In this document: positions 32,186-43,550 of the stretch, one piece after another
Layout: each line of letters opens with the position of its first letter
Numbering within the stretch: the stretch's first letter is position 1
DNA from: Rhipidocladum racemiflorum
Taxonomy: Eukaryota; Streptophyta; Magnoliopsida; Poales; Poaceae
Assembly: GCA_036346355.1 (NCBI GenBank)
Contig: CM070576.1
Location: 11,701,558-11,765,557 of the forward strand
Length of the DNA: 64,000 nt
Direction: 5' to 3'
The notes under the pieces: generated by a model
What the model saw: only the letters and a program-made list of their open reading frames with translations
The model's database searches: none
Told to the model about the DNA's origin: nothing
Program-made: the position numbers and the translations under genes

Positions 32186-33258
32186 TGTCAGCGTATGAGC
32201 TATCAGACCCCTTCCGAAGTGGGGTGTATGAAGTTCGAATGGAGGGGCTTTCGTGGAGATTGCTCTAGAGAGATATGGAAGAAAGAGATGGATGGCGAAG
32301 CTTGCAAGCGGACGCTAGGGTTTATCCAGGTTTGGGCCCTCCTGAGAGTAATAACCCTAGTCCTGTCTATGTGTCCTTGCTTGTGTTCTTGGGGGAAACT
32401 AAGAACTCTCTTTACAGATGCCACAGTTTTCCCGAGACGGAAGAGCAAAAACCGAATGTATCCTAACTAAAAGATCGAACAACCACCACTCCCGTGCACC
32501 CTAGCTGCCTTTTATACCCAGGTTGGCTGGGGCGCATGGGACTTACAATAGTGCAGCAAAATGAATAAACTGCCATGCCGCATTTAATGCACCTATCACT
32601 GTTCTTGCAACCCATTTAATGCCCTGACACAGCCATCCTCCCCCCCGCTTCGGGCCCCATGCCTACCGGCTCCGTCCGCTCTGCCGGGGTGGGAAATTGC
32701 ACCGTGATGCCATTTGCAATAATGGCGCGCGTTGGGAACACGTGCCGCCATACTGTGGCCTTCATTACCCCCATTTAATGCGCACGACATGCATTAAATA
32801 TCTTTGACCTTTGGTGTGGCGGCACAGGTTACTAAGTGGCCTCGGGAGCTGAGCGCCAGTGGTGTGGACTGAGCACCACCTATCCGCTGGGCGGTCATTT
32901 TGCTGATCGCCAGCGGCGGGGCCTGGTCGCCACCTATCCGCTGGGCGATCAGCCTGCTGACCACCAACGGCGTGGCCTGGTCGCCACCTGTCCGCTAGAT
33001 GGCCACCCTGTTGACCGATAGTGGCGTGGCCTGGTCACCACCTGTCCGCTGGGCGATCACCCGGCCGACCAAGCGCCGCTTGCCGCCACTGTCATTGGCG
33101 CCACCTGTGACCGCCCGGTGGCGTGGCCTGGTCGCCACCTGTCCGCTGGGCAATTACCCTGCTGGCCGCCAGCGGCGTGGCCTTGTCGCCACCTGTCTGC
33201 TGGGCGATCAGGCTCTTACTTGGGCCAAGTGGGCACCCTGGTGTAGAATACACCGACA
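32186..33258 (-). repeat. 3' LTR of G2
   Basis: 1,073 bp. It has TATAAAAGG (minus) at 32508-32516 and a 54-bp minisatellite from 32854 to about 33215, about 6.7 units, one of which is rearranged around 33070-33110. On the plus strand the bases after 33258 (AGTAGCCCCCGGGCCC) are the polypurine tract in complement. Confidence 0.92.
32854..33215. repeat. 54-bp minisatellite in G2 3' LTR
   Basis: Units begin CGCCAG(T/C)GG(T/C)GTGG and contain CGCCACCT(A/G)TCCGCTGGGCGATCA. Starts lie at 32854, 32908, 32962 and 33016, then after a rearranged unit near 33110 and 33164. The 5' LTR has about 6 units at 43190-43510, so array length has changed since insertion. Confidence 0.85.
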
Positions 33259-33275
33259 GTAGCCCCCGGGCCCAC
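33259..33275 (-). promoter_or_regulatory. Polypurine tract of G2
   Basis: The minus strand reads GGCCCGGGGGCTAC directly against the LTR start TGTCGG. The same motif precedes the G3 LTR at 25555-25569. Confidence 0.75.
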
Positions 33276-33532
33276 CCGGGAGCGCTTTTGACCCTTTTTG
33301 GAGAACGGTTCGGTCTCCCGAGTGGGTCCATCATAAATGCCCACATAACACTGCGGATTTAAATGCTCGCAGCCATTTCTGGGTATTAAGACGGAACATG
33401 CAACCGCCCACGCCTCGTAACCGATGCCTGACTTTTGGGGAACATGCCCACGCTTCGACAGCCATTTGGGCTTCCCGCCTTCGAGCCGCCGCGACGCTTC
33501 GGGTTTCCCGCCAGATGACCTCTTCGTGCCCC

Positions 33533-33548
33533 TATATATATATATATA
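33533..33548 (+). promoter_or_regulatory. TATA box of the G2 antisense ORF
   Basis: A run of eight TA dinucleotides lies about 70-140 bp upstream of the candidate ATGs of the plus-strand ORF, in otherwise GC-rich sequence. It is the only strong TATA-like motif there and is positionally equivalent to the G3 motif at 25366-25374. Confidence 0.65.
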
Positions 33549-33614
33549 GGTGGCCACTGGGGGAGCGGTTTGTTTCTTCCTTTGCAGCCTCGCCCAACTG
33601 CTAAGCCCTAACCT

Positions 33615-36098
33615 TTGCCTCTTGCAAACTGCTTTTTCACTGCGCATCGCCTCCCTCTTGCGCCTATGCTCTTCCTTGATCACATGGTGCCTGCAGCACC
33701 TCTGCTCCCTCTGTCGACCGTCGAGGATGCTGACGCCACGCGGTTTTCCTGGTACATCTCCGGCGGCACCATCCGCACTCGTGCCGGGACCACCGCGCCC
33801 GGCTGCCGCCCAGGAGGAGTAGTCTTCTTCGGCTGGGCGATGCTGGCGGGTCTCCTCCCGCCGATCTCCGATTTATACCATGCCGTCCTCAACTTCTATT
33901 CCATCCACAACATTCACCTTCCTCCTAACACCATCGTCCTCCTTGCTGTTTTTGCCCACTTCTGCGAAATGTTCATGGGAGTGGCGCCCAACCTTCCCCT
34001 CTTTTGTTTCTTTTACGCTTTACGCGCGGCCAACGACTCCACCACCCCCTCGGGCTGCTGCCACCTCCACCTCCGGGACGGCGCGGCTTCGCGCTACATT
34101 CCGCTGGACTCCCGTTCCAACTGGAGGACTTGGCGCAACGAGTGGCTCTACGTCGCGGACGACAGCGGCGTAGAGGTCCTGAAGCTGCCGACCGGGCCAG
34201 CGGTCAGCAACCCCACCTGGGGAGCGCATGTCGAGGAGACGCCCGAGCTCCGGATGATGTTGGCCCGCGTGGACCAGTTGCGGACAGCGGGCCTGATGGG
34301 AGGCATGTTTCTCCGAGACTACATATCTCGGAGGAACAGTCCCTTGCGCCGCAGTGCCCGTCTTGCCTGGCAGTACACGGGCTCCGACGACATGACTCGG
34401 ACAGCTCTCGGAGGTAGGCCACTTGCTTTCCTTTCTTTTTGGTGCCTTTTGCAACTACCGCTAAGCTAACGACGGTTTCGCTCTTCTTATTTTTCTTTTC
34501 TTCTTTTAGCCACAGGGGACTTATCCCCCGCAAAGATCGACTCTTGAATGGGGCTACTAGGCGTTACTAGCTTTGTCCCGCCTTTTTCGGCGGGCGCACT
34601 CCCACTTTGCCAAGTGGAGCCCCGGGAGCGCGTGGTGATCACCTATGCCATGCCCACCATGGATGCCATGGGACTGGTGAACACGCCCCGCCAACGGGTG
34701 TTAACGATCCGGGACCCTCCTCCAGCTTGCGACCAGGGAAGGGGCAAGCGACTTGCTGACGACGACGCCCCTGGCACCAGCCCTAAGAGGGCTTTCGTCC
34801 CGTCAGGGGACGCGACGACCTCAGCCGCACCGCTCGGCTCGACCGGGGCGGGGAGCTCCACAGCGGCCGCGGCTGCGACTTCAGCCTCTCCCGCCGAGGT
34901 GGTTGACATCGACGTCGCTCCGACCGTGGCTCCGCTGGCACCGGTCCTTCCGCCACCGGCCGGCAGGTCGACCACGGGCTCCGATCCGCTTAGCCTGGCT
35001 TCTTCCGTCGCGCCACTGCCAGTCCGGGCATCGCCAAGACGGCGCCGAGAGGGGGACTGACGCTTGCACCGGCCGCGCCTCGCTTCAGGAGGCCTCCTGC
35101 CGGGTACTTAAACCAACACACAGTAGATCATTAAGTCCTTTTGATCTGAGAGGCATACCTCCTTTTTACCTTGTTCAGGGCGACCACTTCAAGCGCCTCA
35201 GCTGGAGGCGACTAGGGCACTGCGGCGGCCTCGGCAGCGGCGGCCGCGGTAGCGCCGGCCAAGGGGCGGTCGAGCACCGAGGCGACCGCTTGATCGCCAG
35301 TGGCGCCGCAGGGCGGCCGTCCTACCGCCTGAAGGCGGGATGGGCCTGCCGCCCACTCCGGAGGCCCCCAACGCTTCAGTCCCGTCGGCGGACGCAGATG
35401 CTCTGCTGGCCGCCCTTGGTGAACTACACTCCAGCGTGAGCGCCCGCCTCGCGACGAGCAACTAGAGGCTGAGGGAGGCCGCCGTGGAGATCAACCGCCT
35501 CCGCAAGGAGGTGCAGGACTGGCGCGGCCGGGCGGAGTGGTTGGAGCTGGACCTGCAGCAAGAGAGGGACCAGGGAGCCCTCCGCGTCGAGGCGATCACC
35601 CGGGAACGCGATGAAGAGATGAGCGATCGGCTCTGCGCGGAAGCCGAGACCACTTCCATGCTGCGCCCCGCCTTCGACCGGATGGTGGCCAGTTTGGCGC
35701 CACTGGGGCTTGAGCAGCCAGCCCCCATGGAGCAGATGGCCCGGCACTACGCCATCTGCATGAGCCGGATCGCCGACTACCTCACCCTCCTGCCCGACGC
35801 CTTATCCAGCCGGTCCAGCCAAGAAGGGCGGGCAGTCGCGGCGGCCACGGCGACTTACGTGCTCGCCTGCTGCGCCAGTCGAGACGCCAACTTCGACCCC
35901 CAGGCCGCCATCTAGGGAGTGGAAGGGGACTGGGCCCACGCGGAGGCACAGGTCAGCAACGCCGCCGAGCAAGTCGCCGATCAGCTCGAGATGGTCAACC
36001 CGGCGCTAGAAGCAGTGGCCGAGGACGTGGCACTCGGGCTGGACGCTGCCCCGGTAGAGGATCAGGCGGCCGCAGAAGCCGCGGCGGACGAGGAGTGA
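33615..36098 (+). pseudogene. Antisense ORF of G2 (Transposase_28 family), three exons
   Basis: I place exon 1 at 33615-34413, intron 1 at 34414-34509 (GTAGGC...CTTTTAG), exon 2 at 34510-35103, intron 2 at 35104-35178 (GTACTT...TTGTTCAG) and exon 3 at 35179-36098, ending TGA. The start may instead be the ATG at 33666 or 33684. Exon 1 has the family's N-terminal domain: GGVVFFGWAMLAGLLPPISD, FYSIHNIHLPPN, FAHFCEMFMG, NWRTWRNEWLYVADD and ISRRNSPLRR. Exon 2 is basic, then alanine/proline-rich. Exon 3 encodes a coiled coil (about 35480-35680), FDRMVASLAPLGLEQP, and an acidic tail. Stops at 34543-34545, 35463-35465 and 35913-35915 and degenerate sequence at 35200-35420 show it is a pseudogene. Role unknown; transcription would oppose pol. 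Confidence 0.78.
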
Positions 36099-36770
36099 AG
36101 ACTCCAAACTTAGCTTTGCCCTCTTTTTTGTTTTTGTCGTCCTCTGTAAAAAGATTCCTGCAAGTCAGATTCTTGTTTATAAATGCATACACTTTCCTTC
36201 ACACGTCTTATGCTTGGATGCCTGTCCGCTCCTTCACTATGCGGGCTCTGGATGAACAAAAAAGCAACCGTACACTTTAAGGGTTAGTTGGGGTGCAGGG
36301 CCCGGAACCCTCGCGCCGGGACGTCGCTATCTCAGGGCCTTAGGACTGTGTGAAATTAATTACTCTCGCGATCTCTTGGGACTGAACACTTGGTGAGGTG
36401 TGGCAGGGCGGTAGGCTCTCGGTGGTGGTGTTTCAGTCGCCGGTTCCCACGGGGACACCCTGAGCGTCATGACCGTGTCGGAAACCATGCCAAACTAGCC
36501 ATCCGATCGCCCATCCCTGCTCGCCACGCTCACCCAGTGGTTCCACTTTCACCGTCGAGGATTCAGAGAGTCGTAAGGTACTGAGGGCAATTACGCGGGC
36601 ATGGCCTATCGGGGCGCAAACCAAAAAGGAGAACAAAGGCGATAGCTGCTTTGAACGAAAAACGAATGCTTGATTAAAACAGAAGCTTCCTCCGACCAGC
36701 CCAGGAGAGAAAAACTCGACCCGGCTGGCCGGGGCACACAGCTCTGTACTTACAGCCAACTTAGGGATAG
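36099..36770. other. Spacer between convergent antisense ORF and pol of G2
   Basis: Non-coding, and homologous in blocks to 3131-3781 of G1. It lies between the TGA of the antisense gene (36098) and the end of pol (TAA at 36771-36773) and is where the two transcripts converge. No gene is seen. Confidence 0.6.
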
Positions 36771-39700
36771 AACTTGCGCAGGAGCTCTATGTTTTGGGAG
36801 TTCGCCAGCTCCTCCCCGTCTTCAGTGGCCAACCTGACCGCCCCGGGATGAGAGACTGAGACCACCTTAAAGGGGCCCTCCCACTAGGGAGACAGCTTGT
36901 GCAACCCGGTATGCGTCTAAACTCTACGCAAGACCAGGTCGCCCACTGTCAGTGTTCTCTCGCTGACCCGGGTGGCATGGTACCGCCTGAGATTTTGCTG
37001 GTACCGAGCAGCGCGCAAGGCTGCACGATCTCTTACTTCTTCCAGGAGGTTGGCATCCTCTCAACGCAGATCTTCCTGGGCTTCCTCTGAGAACGCCGCC
37101 ACGCGCGGTGACCCCAATGCCAGCTCCGAAGGCAGGACAGCTTCCGCGCCGTAGACCAGGAAAAAAGGAGTTTCCCCGGTGGCCCGGCTGGGGGTTGTAC
37201 GAAGCGACCGCAACACCGCCGGGAGCTCTTCAGTCCACCGGGCTCCGCGCTTGTGGAGTCGATCAAACGCCCTGGTTTTGAGGCCCTTCAGTACCAACGC
37301 ATTGGCCCGCTCAACTTGGCCATTACTCCTCGGGTGGGCCACCGAGGCAAAACAATCCTTGGTGCCCATTTCTTCACAGAAACCCAGGAAGGCAGCGCTG
37401 GTGAACTGTGTGCCATTATCGGTGATGATGCGGTTCGCGACCCCGAAGCGGGTGAAGATTTCTTGCATGAACTTGATCGCAGCAGCGGTGGTAATCGCTC
37501 TTACTACTTCGGCTTCCACCCATTTGGTAAACTTGTCAATGGCGACAAACAGGTGGGTGTAGCCTCCTGTGGCCCGCGAGAATGGGCCCACGATATCCAG
37601 CCCCCAGACCGCGAAGGGCCATGAGAGCGGGATGGTTTGCAGAGCCTGGGCTGGTCGGTGGATTTGTTTGGCGTGGAACTGGCATGCCTCGCACTTCCTC
37701 ACCAGCTCGCAAGCATCTTGGAGGGCGGTTGGCCAATAGAACCCTTGGCGGAAAGCTTTCCCAACCATCGTTTGACTTGACATATGGCTCCCGCACACGC
37801 CTCCATGGATATCAGAGAGCAAACTGCTCCCCTCTTCCCGAGTGATGCACTTCAGAAGAATTCCGTTTCTACCCCGGCGGTACAGGTCCCCGCCCACCAG
37901 GGTATATCACTTGGACTTTCATGCTATCTTCTCTGCTGACGCATCATCGTCTGGGCACACTTGATCCCGCAGGTAGGCCATGATCGGATCCATCCATGTG
38001 CCTTCCCAGTCAAGTGTGGCGTTCACTCGGTGATCGGCCGGGTACTTCGTTTGGCCGGACGTTTCCGCTGGTACTACTCTCCCTTCCGGAACGAGGGCTG
38101 GAGCAGCGTCACCATCGTCCCCACCAGAAACGGGGGCTGCGATGGACGGTCGCGGTAGCCTTTCTTCAAAGACTCCGACCGGAACAGGGGATCTTGTCGA
38201 GGCAAGCTGTGCGAGCCCGTCCGCCAAGTAGTTATCGCGCCGGGGGATATGAGTGTACCCCAGCCCGTCGAAGTGTTGCTCCATCTTTCTGACCTCTGCC
38301 AGGTACACCGCCATGACAGGATCAGAGCAGGAGAACTCCTTTCTCGCTTGGTTGACGACTAGCAGGGAGTCACCTTTGACTTGCAGACGCCGAACACCGA
38401 TGGCTGCAGCGGCACGAAGTCCTGCCAGCAAGCCTTCGTACTCAGCGATGTTGTTGGTGGCTTGGAAGTCCAGGACGACCACGTACTTGAGGAGGTCCCG
38501 GTTGGGGAAACCAGGAGGACCCCAGCCCCCGCACCTTCGAGCCTAAAAGAGCCGTCTAAGTAAAGTATCCAGGGGGAGGGCGCGGGGGTTCTTCAGCTTC
38601 AGACTCGGCCGGAGTCGATTCGACAACGAAGTCCGTCAACCTTTGACTCTTGATTGCAGTGCGGGGAGCGAACTTAAGGCCAAACTTGCCCAGCTCCATA
38701 GACCATTTGGCGATGCGGCCCTCCGTTTCACGATTGTGAAGAATCTCACGCAAGGGGTAGGCACAAACCACTGTGATTTCTCTTCCTTGGAAATAATGCC
38801 GCAGCTTCCTGGATGCCACCAGCACGGCGTACACCATCTTCTGGGCTTGCGGGTTCCTTGTTTCCGCATCATGTAATACCTTGCTGACGTAGTAAACTGG
38901 CTGCTGGATGCCTTCACGCTCTACCACCAATGCCGCACTCACAACCACGGGGCTGGCCGCCACATATAACAGTAGCGGCTCACCCGGCTCGGGGGCGACC
39001 AGCACCGGAGGGGAGGATAGGTACTTCTTCAAATCTTCGAGTGCTTGTTGTGCTTCTGTAGTCCATTCGAAAGAGTTAGTCTTCTTTAATAGCTTGAAGA
39101 AGGGGAAGCTCCTTTCCCAGTAGGAGCTATGAACTGCCAAGAGAGGCCAGGCGACCAGCTAAGCACTGCACTTGCTTGAGCCTTGTGGGTGGTTGCATGC
39201 GCTCGATGGCCGCGATCTTTTTCGGGTTGACCTCGATTCCACGACTGGAGACGAGGAACCGAAGCAGCTTTCCAGATGACACACCGAACACACACTTCTC
39301 AGGATTCAGTTTCAAGCAATACTGCCGAAGGTGGGAGAAAGTCTCCTCTAGATCTTCGACAAGCCCAGTAGTCTTTTTGGTCTTCGCTACCAAGTCATCA
39401 ACATACACTTCAAGATTTCTTCCAATTTGTGACCGAAATACAGCGTGCATAGCTCGCTGGTAGGTTGAACCAGCGTTCTTTAGCCCAAAGGGCATTCGGA
39501 CATAACAGTACATGCCTAAAGGGGTCACGAAAGCAGTCTTCTCTTCGTCTTCCCGCGCCATGCTAATCTGGTGGTAGCTGGAGTAGGCATTCAGGAAGCA
39601 CAAGACCTCGCACCCTGTAGTGGAGTCAACGACAATGTCTATTCGTGGCAGGGGATACGGGTCCTTGGGGCAGGCTTTGTTGAGGTCGGTGAATTCGATG

Positions 39701-39948
39701 CACATCTGCCACTTCTCGTTCGACTTCTTGACGAGCACGGGGTTGGCCAGCCACTCGGGGTAGGCGGCCTCCCGTACAGTCCTCGCCTGCAGCAATTTCT
39801 CTACCTCATCCCGAATGGCCTCTTGCCGCTCTGGTGCTTGCCTCCGGACTTTCTGCTGGACTAGATGCACTCCGGGGAGCATTGCCAATCGGTGCTCAAT
39901 CACCTCCCTAGGGACCCCGGTCATTTCAGATGGTTCCCAGGCGAACAC
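36771..39948 (-). pseudogene. G2 pol: reverse transcriptase, two RNase H modules, integrase
   Basis: Reverse transcriptase is open from 39948 to 39127: MFAWEPSEMTG, WLANPVLVKKSNEKWQMCIE, PLPRIDIVVD, then FGLKNAGSTYQRAM and the YVDD active site at 39394-39405. The RNase H/connection module follows (39140-38556; LLLYVAAS, YYVSKVLHD). The archaeal-type RNase H (about 38150-38580) shows AEYEGLLAGLR, VKGDSLLVVNQ and a D-LAQLAS end. Integrase (37897-37061) has the zinc-binding HGGVCGSH and CEACQ and the core GLDIVGPF, TDNGTQF and GQVERAN, closing with ETPFFLVYGAEAVLP. Frameshifts at about 39130 and 38500 and stops at 37061 and near 36900 break it. The dual RNase H is the Tat signature. Confidence 0.88.
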
Positions 39949-39987
39949 ATCTAGGTTCGACTAGGGGAAGGTGACGAGTGCGTCTTC

Positions 39988-40730
39988 CTATTTGGCGCTG
40001 AGGTTGGCACCAATCTTCACGACCTTCCCAGAGCCGTCCTCGCCCACGGGGACCGCCTTCACCTCACCTGAGGGACCAGGCGAGGCGCGGGCCTTGACTC
40101 GGGGGAGCTCTGGGTAGTCGTCCTCGCCTCGGGCCGAGCAGGTGGTGTCGGCTAGGTCCTGCACCTGCTTGCTGAGGCGTAGGGCCTCCAGTCGGTCCAC
40201 CTTCACAGTAATCGGGCCCCCAGGCCCGAGGATCTTCACCATCATGTAGGCATAATGCGTGGCCGCTATGAACTTGACCAGGGCTGGGTTGCCAAGCAAA
40301 AGCATTGTAGGGGAGGTCGAAGTCGGCGATCTCGAAGTTGATTTTCTCTGTCCGGAAGTTCTCCATACTTCCGAAGGTGACGGGCAGCCGGACTTGTCCC
40401 AGGGGCGTCATGCTGACCCCAGGGGCAACTTCATAGAAGAGAGGGGCCGGGCGCAACTCCTAAGGAATTTGGAGTTCCTTGAACACCTCGACAGACATAA
40501 GGTTGATAGAGCTTCCTCCATCAACAAGCACTCGCCCGAGTCTCGCATTTCGGACCGTGGGGGAAACCACGATTGGAAGATGGCCCGGGCCTGAGGTGCT
40601 CTCCGAGTGGTCGGCTCGACTGAAAATGATCGGCTCCTCCGACCATTTCAGTGGCCTGCCCGCCCCGGGGGTTGGTACGGCGGCGCACACTTCCCTCAAC
40701 TCTCACTTGTACTGTGAGTTCGAGGAGTAG
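39988..40730 (-). pseudogene. G2 aspartic protease region
   Basis: VVSPTVRNARLGRVLVDGGSSINLM (catalytic DGGS at about 40520-40535) begins the fold. A premature break near 40456-40460 and another near 40300 put the C-terminal part (FIAATHYAYMMVKILGPGGP, ...KQVQDLAD) in other frames. The segment ends with a TAG at 39988 after GANLSAK, as in G1. This protease would cleave Gag-Pol in the particle. Confidence 0.75.
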
Positions 40731-42432
40731 GTGGCAAAGCCACCATGAATGAACGCCACCGTGTGCTCCGCTTGCTGAAAGGCTAGCGGAGCAGGGTCTT
40801 CTCCCGCGTCATCGCGGTCATCTTCGCGGCGTTCCTTAAACCGCTGCTCCACCAGCTTGGACATGACCTGGCAATCCACCAGATCATGTCCGCTTGTCCT
40901 GTGGATGGGGCAGTAAGGTTTGCCCCCGTCGTCTTCTCGGCGGGGCGAACGGCGATCCCCGCGGTCGCCGCGCGGGTCTCGGCGATCTCCCCTCCTGTCC
41001 CGGCGGTCGCGCTTCTGGGGTTGGCCTCCGGCTCAGTGACTAGGACCTCTCCGGCACCGACCTCTTTGCGCTTCTTCTTCTTCTTGTGGTCGAAAGCCTT
41101 TGAGGTTCCCGCCTCGCTGTGGCCGGACGGCCCCATTGCACGCTCCCGGGCCTCTGCCGCCCTGGCGCACTTATGCGCCAGGGAGAACAGCTCGGAGGTG
41201 GTCGATATGGTGCAGGTAGCCATCTTCTCCCGCATCTTCTGATCTCGAACCCCCCTCCGAAAGGCAATGATCACCGATTGCTCGAAAATCCAGGGGATCG
41301 TGTTACGGCAGTGCCTGAACCGCTGGATAAACTCACTCAGGGACTCCCCCTTCATCTATTCCAGGGCATGGAGGTCATCCTCCACACCCGGCTGAGTGTA
41401 GGAGCCCTGAAAGTTGGCAATGAAAATATCGCACAGTTCCTCCCACGAGTGCACAGAGTCCCGCGGGAGGTTCAGCAGCCAGGAGCGGGCAGAGCCTGTC
41501 AGCGACGTCGGGAGGTTGTTGGCCATGATCTTTTCAGACCCTCCCGTGGCACGCACTACCGTGGTGTAGATCTGCAGGAACTCCTCCGGGTTGGTGGTAC
41601 CGTCGTACTTCTTGATGGACGCGGGGCGGAACCTCTCCGGCCAAGCAGCTTGGCGTAGGCGGAGGGAAAATGCCTGGCATCCAATATTGCAGGGGGAGCA
41701 GCGTCGCTCGCCCGTCCCTCGGCCCCGAGACGGGGTCGAGGAGTGCGAGTCTACGCTCTCCCTGGAGTCAGGGAGTGAGGTCTCCCCCCAACCGCTAGGC
41801 ACCGGGTGGCCAACGCGACGTTGGTCGTGCGCACGATGCCCCCTAAGGACATTGCGCAAGTCACCGTCTCGTTGGACCCTCCTTTTCTCTAGGCGGGCCC
41901 TCAGATCCTCGTGGCCCCCCGCCGGCTTGGGAGAACTACGAGAAGGAGTGGGAGCATGCGTGCGTCCCCTTGTACCCGAGGGGGCTGCAACCTGTGCACC
42001 CTTCCCTTTATCCCGGCCCTCGTGACCAGGAAAAACTCTGACAGAGCGGCTGGAAGCTTGTGCATCGGCCGAGCGCATGTCCTGCCGCCCGACGCCGGAA
42101 GCCCCCGGCTGATTTACCGCCTCCACCTGCTGTTGGCTGGCGCCCACTAGGCGGGCGATGTCCCGCAGCCACAGAGTGGCTGGGGTTTCGCCCCCTTGCA
42201 CAACCGGAGGGTGATCGAGGAGCAGCCGGGCCGCATGAAGATTCCGCGCCGGGGAGTTGTCTCCCATCAACAGACACCGTCGGACGGGCTGTCCTCCTTG
42301 CGCGGAAGCACCACGTGTCCCTCCCTGGGCGGAGGGACCCGGGAGGTCCGACGCCCTGGGTGAGCGTCGGGACCGGCTGCGAGCGTTGCTCTCCTCGGGT
42401 AGGTTGTCGTGCTTGGAGCGCGAAACCACCAT
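40731..42432 (-). pseudogene. G2 gag
   Basis: The proposed start is the ATG at 42432 (MVVSRSKHDN). It is the first ATG after the primer-binding site that is conserved with G1. The N-terminal third is basic and disordered. The Retrotrans_gag-type capsid domain follows (about 41360-41640; AAWPERFRPASIKKYDGTTN, SWEELCDIFIANFQGSY), and near 40890 a CPIHRTSGHDL...DC segment resembles a zinc knuckle. A TAG at 41356-41358 interrupts the capsid where G1 reads glutamine, and frameshifts follow near 41240. Confidence 0.78.
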
Positions 42433-42505
42433 GCTGATGACTGTCAAAGCTTCTTGCAAGCTTCGCAAGAAGGTGGAAGAAGAAAGGGCAATATAGCCAC
42501 TGAGC

Positions 42506-42523
42506 CCCCTACCTGGCGCGCCA
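42506..42523 (-). promoter_or_regulatory. Primer-binding site of G2
   Basis: TGGCGCGCCAGGTAGGGG on the minus strand, one base from the LTR. It is identical to the G1 site. Confidence 0.75.
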
Positions 42524-42524
42524 C

Positions 42525-43550
42525 TGTCAGCATATGAGCTAACAGACCCCTTTCGAAGTGGGGTGTATGAAGTTCGCATGGAGGGGCTTTCGTGGAGATT
42601 TCTCGAGAGAGATATGGAAGAAAGGGATGGATGGTGAAGCTTGCAAGCGGACGCTAGGGTTTATCCAGGTTCGGGCCCTCCTGAGAGTAATAACCCTAGT
42701 CCTGTCTGTGTGTCCTTGCTTGTGTTCTTGGGGGAAACTAAGAACTTCCTTACAGATGCCAAGGTTCTCCCGAGACGGAAGAGCTAAAACCGAATGTATC
42801 CTAACTAAAAGATCGAACAACCACCACTCCCATGCACCCTAGCTGCCTTTTATACCCAGGCTGGCTGGGGCGCATGGGACTTACAATAGTGCAGCACATT
42901 GAATACACTGCCATGCCGCATTTAATGCACCTGTCACTGTTCTTGCAACCCATTTAATGCCCTGACACAGCCATCCCCCCCGCTTCAGGCCCCGCGCCTG
43001 CCGGCTCCGCCTGCTCTGCTGGGATGGGAAATTGCACCGTGACGCCATTTGCAATAATGGCGCGCATTGGGAACATGCGCCGCCATACTGTGGCCTTCAT
43101 TACCCCCATTTAATGCGCACGACATGCATTAAATGTCTTTGACCTTTGGTGTGGCGGCACAGGTTACTAAGTGGCCTCGGGAGCTGAGCGCCAATGGTGT
43201 GGACTGGGCGCCATGCATCCGCCTGGCGACCACCTTTCTGACCGCCAGTGGCGTGGTGCGGATGCCACCTGTCCGCTGGGCGGTCATTTTGCTGATCGCC
43301 AGCGGCGGGGCCTGGTCGCCACCTGTTCTCTAGGCAATCACCCTACTGACCGCCAGCGGCGTGGCCTGGTCTCCACCTGTCCGCTGGGCGGCCACCCTGC
43401 TCACCGCCAGCTGCGTGGCCTGGTCGCCACCTGTCCGCTGGACGATCACCCTGCTAACCGCCAGCGGCGTGGCCTGGTCGCCACCTGTCCGCTGGGCGAT
43501 CAGGCTCTTACTTGGGCGTAGTGGGCACCCTGGTGTAGAATACACCGACA
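42525..43550 (-). repeat. 5' LTR of G2
   Basis: 1,026 bp, paired with 32186-33258. The TATA box (TATAAAAGG, minus) is at 42846-42854. A 54-bp minisatellite of about 6 units runs from 43190 to about 43510. Point differences from the 3' LTR are easily visible, so the insertion is not recent. Confidence 0.92.
42846..42854 (-). promoter_or_regulatory. TATA box of the G2 5' LTR (gag-pol promoter)
   Basis: TATAAAAGG in the LTR, equivalent to 32508-32516 and 12692-12700. It would drive the genomic RNA leftward through gag-pol. Confidence 0.6.

Larger units (their letters stand above)
32186..43550 (-). mobile_element. G2: full-length Tat-lineage Ty3/gypsy retrotransposon
   Basis: This 11,365-bp element has LTRs at 32186-33258 and 42525-43550 (TGTCAG...CACCGACA). 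It is flanked by ACCAG (32181-32185) and ACCGG (43551-43555), a 5-bp target duplication with one mismatch, inside B gag. Order on the minus strand: 5' LTR, primer-binding site, gag, protease, RT, RNase H, archaeal-type RNase H, integrase, then an antisense spliced ORF, the polypurine tract and the 3' LTR. It is the complete reference for truncated G1. Stops in gag, a frameshift in protease, and stops late in integrase make it non-autonomous. Confidence 0.93.

Noticed and set aside
33022..33262. ORFs with repeated GVAWSPPVRWA peptides
   Set aside because: Translation of the 54-bp LTR minisatellite, which is open because its period is divisible by three.
33615..36098. Antisense ORF as a true DNA transposase
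   Set aside because: The Transposase_28 name is historical. The ORF is inside a retrotransposon with no own terminal inverted repeats, and no catalytic DDE triad is evident.
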